A DNA stretch of 64,000 nucleotides from contig CANKYO010000001.1 in NCBI GenBank assembly GCA_947488175.1, positions 186,001-250,000 of the forward strand, given 5' to 3'. A program made the translations under genes and the position numbers. This document shows, piece by piece, positions 60,127 through 64,000 of the stretch (the first letter of the stretch is position 1; every line of letters begins with the position of its first letter). The notes beneath the pieces were generated by a model that was given only the letters and a program-made list of their open reading frames with translations, did no database searches and was not told the origin of the DNA. This stretch comes from an uncultured Paracoccaceae bacterium. Lineage in GTDB: Bacteria > Pseudomonadota > Alphaproteobacteria > Rhodobacterales > Rhodobacteraceae.

Positions 60127-60585
60127 ATGAACATTCGGCCCCTTCGTGCGTTGATTATTGCAGGCATTGTTCTGGCAACAGGTATCTGGCTTTCTGCCAC
60201 CGCCATATCCCAGCTTAATGATGCATCCATCCTGCAGCGTACGGGCGTTGAGACAACGGGAACAGTATCGCAAAAATGGATCGTCGCGGGTGAAAGCAAG
60301 GACACAAGCCACCGTATTCGCTATACTTTTCAACTCAATGATCAAAACCACACTTTCGAACGTTCGGTACCCATCGCCTTGCATCGCGTTGTCCACAGCG
60401 GCTCTAACTTTCGCGTGACAGTCAGCCCTCAAGATCCTGACCTGCACGAAATTTTCCCTGGTCAGCTCGCCGGGACTGCGCAGTCTCAGCTAATTGCGGG
60501 TTTGATAATTGGCGCGATTGGCGTTGCGATCTTTTTTCTCGGCGGCGGTATGGGATTCTTCCGGCGCGAAGAGCCGGATGTTTGA
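60127..60585 (+). CDS. DUF3592-type membrane protein
   Basis: 152 residues. Membrane helices near residues 7-25 (LRALIIAGIVLATGIWLSA) and 120-140 (LIAGLIIGAIGVAIFFLGG) flank a beta-rich soluble part with TTGTVSQKWIVAG and HRIRYTFQLNDQNHTFERSV, the pattern of DUF3592. Function unknown. It is six bases after trpD, and its end overlaps the ung start by eight bases. It lies between trpD and trpC. Confidence 0.8.
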   Translation: MNIRPLRALIIAGIVLATGIWLSATAISQLNDASILQRTGVETTGTVSQKWIVAGESKDTSHRIRYTFQLNDQNHTFERSVPIALHRVVHSGSNFRVTVSPQDPDLHEIFPGQLAGTAQSQLIAGLIIGAIGVAIFFLGGGMGFFRREEPDV

Positions 60586-61219
60586 CCTCTCACGCCTGCG
60601 ATCATGGGCAGGTTTGCCGTTCTTCTCTGACGATCTTGCTCAGATCGCAGGTCAGTTGGGTCCGGACTTTCTGCCTCCCTCGGATCTGACTTTCGCAGCC
60701 CTCGAAAGTACATCACCCGACCAGACCCGGGTCGTGATTATCGGCCAGGACCCATACCATACACCGGACAAGGCTGACGGGCTCGCCTTCTCGATTCCGG
60801 ACGATTTTGGCGGGCGGCTCGATAGCCTCGGCAACATATTCAAGGAAATCGAAACCGACCTCGGCCAGACCCGCAGCAAAACCAGCCTCGATGACTGGGC
60901 TGACCAAGGCGTCTTGCTGCTGAACACAGCCCTCACTGTTCCGCCCGGCCAGCCCAAAGCCCACGCCAAACTCGGCTGGTCTAAGCTGGTGACGCAAGTC
61001 ATCACCCACCTGAATGACCGCCCCCGCGCCTACATCCTCTGGGGCGGCCCTGCGCAATCTTACGCCAAGCACATTGCAGACGACCATCTGATCCTCAAAT
61101 CCGCACACCCCTCGCCACTCTCCTGCCATCGCGGCTTTTTCGGCTCCCGCCCATTTTCAACCGTGAACCAGTGGCTTATTGATCGGGGTCAGGAACCAAT
61201 CCACTGGGCGGACCCATGA
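60578..61219 (+). CDS. ung: Uracil-DNA glycosylase
   Basis: 213 residues. Removes uracil from DNA. The catalytic motif [17 protein letters not shown] includes the water-activating Asp, and [18 protein letters not shown] carries the catalytic His and DNA-minor-groove loop. The start [10 protein letters not shown] is preferred to an in-frame codon 23 residues upstream, which lies in the DUF3592 gene. It overlaps trpC by four bases. Confidence 0.95.
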   Translation: MFDLSRLRSWAGLPFFSDDLAQIAGQLGPDFLPPSDLTFAALESTSPDQTRVVIIGQDPYHTPDKADGLAFSIPDDFGGRLDSLGNIFKEIETDLGQTRSKTSLDDWADQGVLLLNTALTVPPGQPKAHAKLGWSKLVTQVITHLNDRPRAYILWGGPAQSYAKHIADDHLILKSAHPSPLSCHRGFFGSRPFSTVNQWLIDRGQEPIHWADP

Positions 61220-62022
61220 GCGACATCCTCGACAAGATCAAAACCTACAAGCTTGAAGAGGTCGCCACCCGCAAGGCCGCCATGCCTCTGTCAGAGGTTG
61301 AGGCACAGGCCAATGATGCCCCACCCACCCGCGGTTTTGCCGAAAAACTGGCCGAGGCCGCCCGCGAGGGCTACGGTCTGATCGCCGAAATCAAGAAGGC
61401 CAGCCCGTCCAAAGGGCTGATCCGCGCCGATTTCGACCCGCCCGCACTGGCCCGCGCCTATGCCGAAGGCGGGGCCGCCTGCCTGTCCGTCCTGACCGAC
61501 ACGCCCAGTTTTCAAGGCGACGATAGCTACCTGACCGCCGCCCGATCAGCCTGCGACCTGCCCGCCCTGCGCAAGGATTTCATGTACGACACCTATCAGG
61601 TGGCCGAGGCACGCGCGCTGCACGCCGACTGCATCCTGATCATCATGGCCTCTGTCAGCGACGCGCAGGCGCAGGAACTCGAAGATGCCGCAATCGCGTG
61701 GAACATGGATGTGCTGATCGAAGTGCATGACGCCGAAGAACTCGAACGCGCCACCCATCTGAAATCCCCGCTCATGGGCATCAACAACCGCAATCTCAAG
61801 ACATTCGAAACAACGCTCGATACTACCCGAAAGCTGTCCAAACTGGTACCCGCCGACCGGATGATCGTCTGCGAAAGCGGTCTGAACACATCGGAAGAAC
61901 TGGCCGATATGGCCCGCTACGGCGCGCGCTGCTTTCTGATCGGCGAAAGCCTGATGCGACAAGACGATGTTGAGGCGGCCACGCGGACCCTCCTCGCCAA
62001 TCCACCATCAGGGGGCATGTGA
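61216..62022 (+). CDS. trpC: Indole-3-glycerol phosphate synthase
   Basis: 268 residues, monofunctional TrpC without the TrpF part. It closes the indole ring. The barrel motif [21 protein letters not shown] has the catalytic lysine and phosphate site; [40 protein letters not shown] and [11 protein letters not shown] follow. It is overlapped by ung at its start and by moaC at its end (TGATG). Confidence 0.97.
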   Translation: MSDILDKIKTYKLEEVATRKAAMPLSEVEAQANDAPPTRGFAEKLAEAAREGYGLIAEIKKASPSKGLIRADFDPPALARAYAEGGAACLSVLTDTPSFQGDDSYLTAARSACDLPALRKDFMYDTYQVAEARALHADCILIIMASVSDAQAQELEDAAIAWNMDVLIEVHDAEELERATHLKSPLMGINNRNLKTFETTLDTTRKLSKLVPADRMIVCESGLNTSEELADMARYGARCFLIGESLMRQDDVEAATRTLLANPPSGGM

Positions 62023-62498
62023 TGTCCGGCCTCAGCCATTTCGACAGCGACGGAAAGGCCCATATGGTCGATGTTTCCGATAAACCCGTTACCGCCCGCA
62101 TCGCGGTGGCCGAGGGACACATCACAATGACAGCCGCAACGCTCGCGTTGATCACCGAAGGCCGCGCCGACAAAGGCGACGTCCTCGGCATCGCGCGCAT
62201 AGCAGGTATCATGGGGGCCAAGAAAACCGCGGACCTGATCCCCCTCTGCCACCCGCTGCCGATCACCAAAGTAGCGCTCGATCTCGTGCCAGACGAAACC
62301 CTTCCCGGCATCTGGATCACCGCGACCGTCAAAACCGGCGGCCAGACCGGCGTCGAAATGGAAGCGTTGACAGCCGTCAGCACCGCAGCCCTCACCGTCT
62401 ACGACATGGTCAAGGCGGTACAGAAAGACATGGAAATCAGCGGCATCCGCCTGACACTCAAGGACGGTGGCAAATCCGGACGGTTCGAAAATCCATGA
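62022..62498 (+). CDS. moaC: Cyclic pyranopterin monophosphate synthase
   Basis: 158 residues. Second step of molybdenum cofactor synthesis. [20 protein letters not shown] and [18 protein letters not shown] hold the conserved active-site residues, and [19 protein letters not shown] ends the family domain. The ATG shares one base with the trpC stop. moeA, usually the next gene, is separated from it by a GIY-YIG gene. Confidence 0.96.
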   Translation: MSGLSHFDSDGKAHMVDVSDKPVTARIAVAEGHITMTAATLALITEGRADKGDVLGIARIAGIMGAKKTADLIPLCHPLPITKVALDLVPDETLPGIWITATVKTGGQTGVEMEALTAVSTAALTVYDMVKAVQKDMEISGIRLTLKDGGKSGRFENP

Positions 62499-63397
62499 TT
62501 TCGCAAGGTCGATCCCTAGAACTGTTCTTTGTAGATGGTCGACCAGATGGCATGCTGACCGCCGAAGTTTTTAATTGGACAGGCCATGTTCTGCGGACAC
62601 CACGCACCCAATTGAAAGAGGCTCTCGCTCGTGAAGAGGCTGGCTTCACCGGCGTCTATCTGCTTTTTGGCGAACGCGATGGCGATGCCCGGCTTTATAT
62701 AGGCGAGGCCGAAGATATGCGCCTGCGCCTTAAGGATCATGCGGTGAAGAAAGACTGGTGGGAGTTTGCCGTGCTGATCACCTCAGCGGCAAACAATCTG
62801 CACAAAGCGCATGTGAAGTATCTTGAATCGCGATTGGTCGAGATTGCGACCGAGGTAGGCAATATCCAGTTAGACAATGGCAATATTCCACCCCGCAGCA
62901 GCCTAAACGAAGCGGCTCAAGCAAACATGGAAAGCTACATCGATACTTTGATGATAGTATTGCCCGCCATTCGAATTGATGCGTTTTTGAGTAAGAAACG
63001 CAGTGTTAAAAGCATTGAATTCGCAACTACAGACGATGGAGAGGCCACGCGGTTCACGTTCAAGATGCCGCGACATGACGTTGAAGCCTACGCGGTGCTT
63101 CGACAGGGTGAATTGATTGTAGAGGCGGGATCGCGAGTCCGACCGGCATGGGTCGGAGACCGCAAACACAACACTCATTATTACAGGCTGCACGATGAAC
63201 TTCTCGCGAAGAAGATCATCAGGCCTGACGGTTCAGGCGGAGTGATGGTTGAGGATTACGCATTTTCCAGTCCCTCTGCCGCTGCCGCAGTTGTGGCCGG
63301 AAGATCGGCAAATGGCCGCACATCTTGGACGGTGATCGACAACGGCATGACCTACGCAGAGTGGGAAGAAAGGAATTTGGAAGAGGATCAAGAATGA
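62495..63397 (+). CDS. GIY-YIG nuclease-like protein with DUF4357
   Basis: 300 residues. The GIY-YIG core: [20 protein letters not shown] at residues 53-72, basic RLRLKDH after it, and the catalytic Glu111 in [12 protein letters not shown] charged middle region follows, and the C-terminal end (about 232-290, [20 protein letters not shown]) matches DUF4357. Proteins of this layout are common in defence and mobile contexts but their role is unproven. It overlaps moaC and moeA by four bases each (ATGA). Its middle is richer in A and T than the neighbours. Confidence 0.85.
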   Translation: MISQGRSLELFFVDGRPDGMLTAEVFNWTGHVLRTPRTQLKEALAREEAGFTGVYLLFGERDGDARLYIGEAEDMRLRLKDHAVKKDWWEFAVLITSAANNLHKAHVKYLESRLVEIATEVGNIQLDNGNIPPRSSLNEAAQANMESYIDTLMIVLPAIRIDAFLSKKRSVKSIEFATTDDGEATRFTFKMPRHDVEAYAVLRQGELIVEAGSRVRPAWVGDRKHNTHYYRLHDELLAKKIIRPDGSGGVMVEDYAFSSPSAAAAVVAGRSANGRTSWTVIDNGMTYAEWEERNLEEDQE

Positions 63398-64000
63398 TCA
63401 CGGTTGAAGAGGCGCTAGCCCACCTCTTCGCGCTCGTGTCGCCCTTGGAAAACGAGACTGTGCCACTGATCGAAGCAAACGGTCGTGTCCTAGCAACGAA
63501 CGTCACGGCCCGCCGCGATCAGCCGCCCTTTGCCGCCTCGGCGATGGATGGCTATGCGGTAGCAGGTGCGGACGCCCAAATCGGGGCCACATTCAGGGTC
63601 ATCGGCGAAGCCGCCGCTGGCCATGGCTTCAGCGGGACCGTAGATAAAGGCGAAGCGGCCCGCATCTTCACCGGCGCACCGCTTCCCCAAGGCACCGATT
63701 GGGTCGTCATTCAGGAAGACGTGATGCGCGATGGCGACATGATCACCCTCGGCGACGCCCTGGAAACCAAATCAAATGTTCGTCCAGCCGGGGCTGACTT
63801 CAAAACCGGCGACACAATCACCGCCCCTCGCCGATTGACCCCATCGGATGTCGCTCTGCTGGCATCCATGAACATCCCGTGCGTCCCGGTGACCCGCCGA
63901 CCGACGGTCGCAATCATCGCCACAGGCGATGAACTTGTCCAACCGGGCGAAGACCCCGGCCCAGATCAAATCATCGCCTCCAACAGCTACGGCATCGCCG
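63394..64000 (+). CDS. moeA: Molybdopterin molybdenumtransferase, N-terminal part (runs off the window)
   Basis: Only the first 202 codons are present, as the frame continues past the right edge. [20 protein letters not shown] begins the MoeA fold; PPFAASAMDGYAVAGADAQIG contains the family's AMDGYA, and TGAPLPQGTDWVVIQED and IATGDELVQPGEDPG are further conserved segments. MoeA inserts molybdate into adenylated molybdopterin. The ATG overlaps the GIY-YIG gene's stop by four bases. Confidence 0.94.
   Translation, partial: MITVEEALAHLFALVSPLENETVPLIEANGRVLATNVTARRDQPPFAASAMDGYAVAGADAQIGATFRVIGEAAAGHGFSGTVDKGEAARIFTGAPLPQGTDWVVIQEDVMRDGDMITLGDALETKSNVRPAGADFKTGDTITAPRRLTPSDVALLASMNIPCVPVTRRPTVAIIATGDELVQPGEDPGPDQIIASNSYGIA

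Overview
The window looks like chromosomal DNA of a marine-type alphaproteobacterium of the order Rhodobacterales (roseobacter group). This rests on the protein sequences, a GTTC-N7-GTTC LexA box in front of recA, a B12-dependent ribonucleotide reductase, and the ppiD-trpE and trpGD-trpC-moaC-moeA neighbourhoods. Genus cannot be fixed from the sequence alone. Most of it is core metabolism. I see no prophage, insertion sequence, CRISPR array or plasmid-type gene.

Layout. 1-1.5 kb: recA start, a sulfotransferase-like gene and a small membrane protein. 1.5-5.5 kb: glycerol use (glpK, glpD, divergent glpR with a GlpR-type operator between them). 5.6-10.1 kb: a degenerate prepilin-peptidase-like protein, then a zwf-pgl-pgi operon behind a LacI-type palindrome. 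10-12 kb: HNH nuclease and a GGDEF protein with a ruined active site. 11.7-17 kb: B12 genes in two divergent groups (cbiD-cobK-alkA-like-esterase, and cobA-cobB). 17-23 kb: MFS transporter, HELMH zincin-like protein, NDUFAF6-like protein, cimA, cysS. 23-26.3 kb: two VOC proteins, YjbR, a TipAS-MerR regulator and soxR, arranged around a near-textbook SoxR promoter. 26.3-33 kb: aminotransferase, ada, PEP-mutase-like gene, outer-membrane barrel, anmK, tyrS. 33-40 kb: a cysteine-rich secreted protein, a 47-residue membrane protein, FemAB-like, phzF, zntB-like, fur/mur, eamA, eno, GNAT, PRC-barrel. 40-48 kb: cupin, AIM24, kef-type antiporter, nrdJ. 48-53 kb: tRNA-Pro, DUF192, double cold-shock protein, pdxH, fabI, lysE, gpt, aminotransferase. 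53-64 kb: ppiD, trpE, a divergent polysaccharide deacetylase, trpG, trpD, DUF3592, ung, trpC, moaC, a GIY-YIG protein and the start of moeA.

How the parts fit. B12 made with the help of cbiD/cobK/cobA/cobB would feed nrdJ, the only ribonucleotide reductase seen here. GlpK/GlpD deliver triose phosphate, and zwf-pgl-pgi feed hexose phosphate into the Entner-Doudoroff or pentose phosphate route. The trp genes are split into trpE and trpGDC, with unrelated genes lying in between. DNA repair recurs (recA, alkA-like, ada, ung).

Best leads: the SoxR-driven small protein-VOC-TipAS unit; the cysteine-rich exported protein with a duplicated cysteine motif; a GIY-YIG/DUF4357 gene spliced seamlessly between moaC and moeA; two enzyme families (A24 peptidase, GGDEF) that have lost catalytic residues; and paired hairpins sitting exactly at the stop codons of cysS and nrdJ. 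No wholly new multi-gene system is evident.
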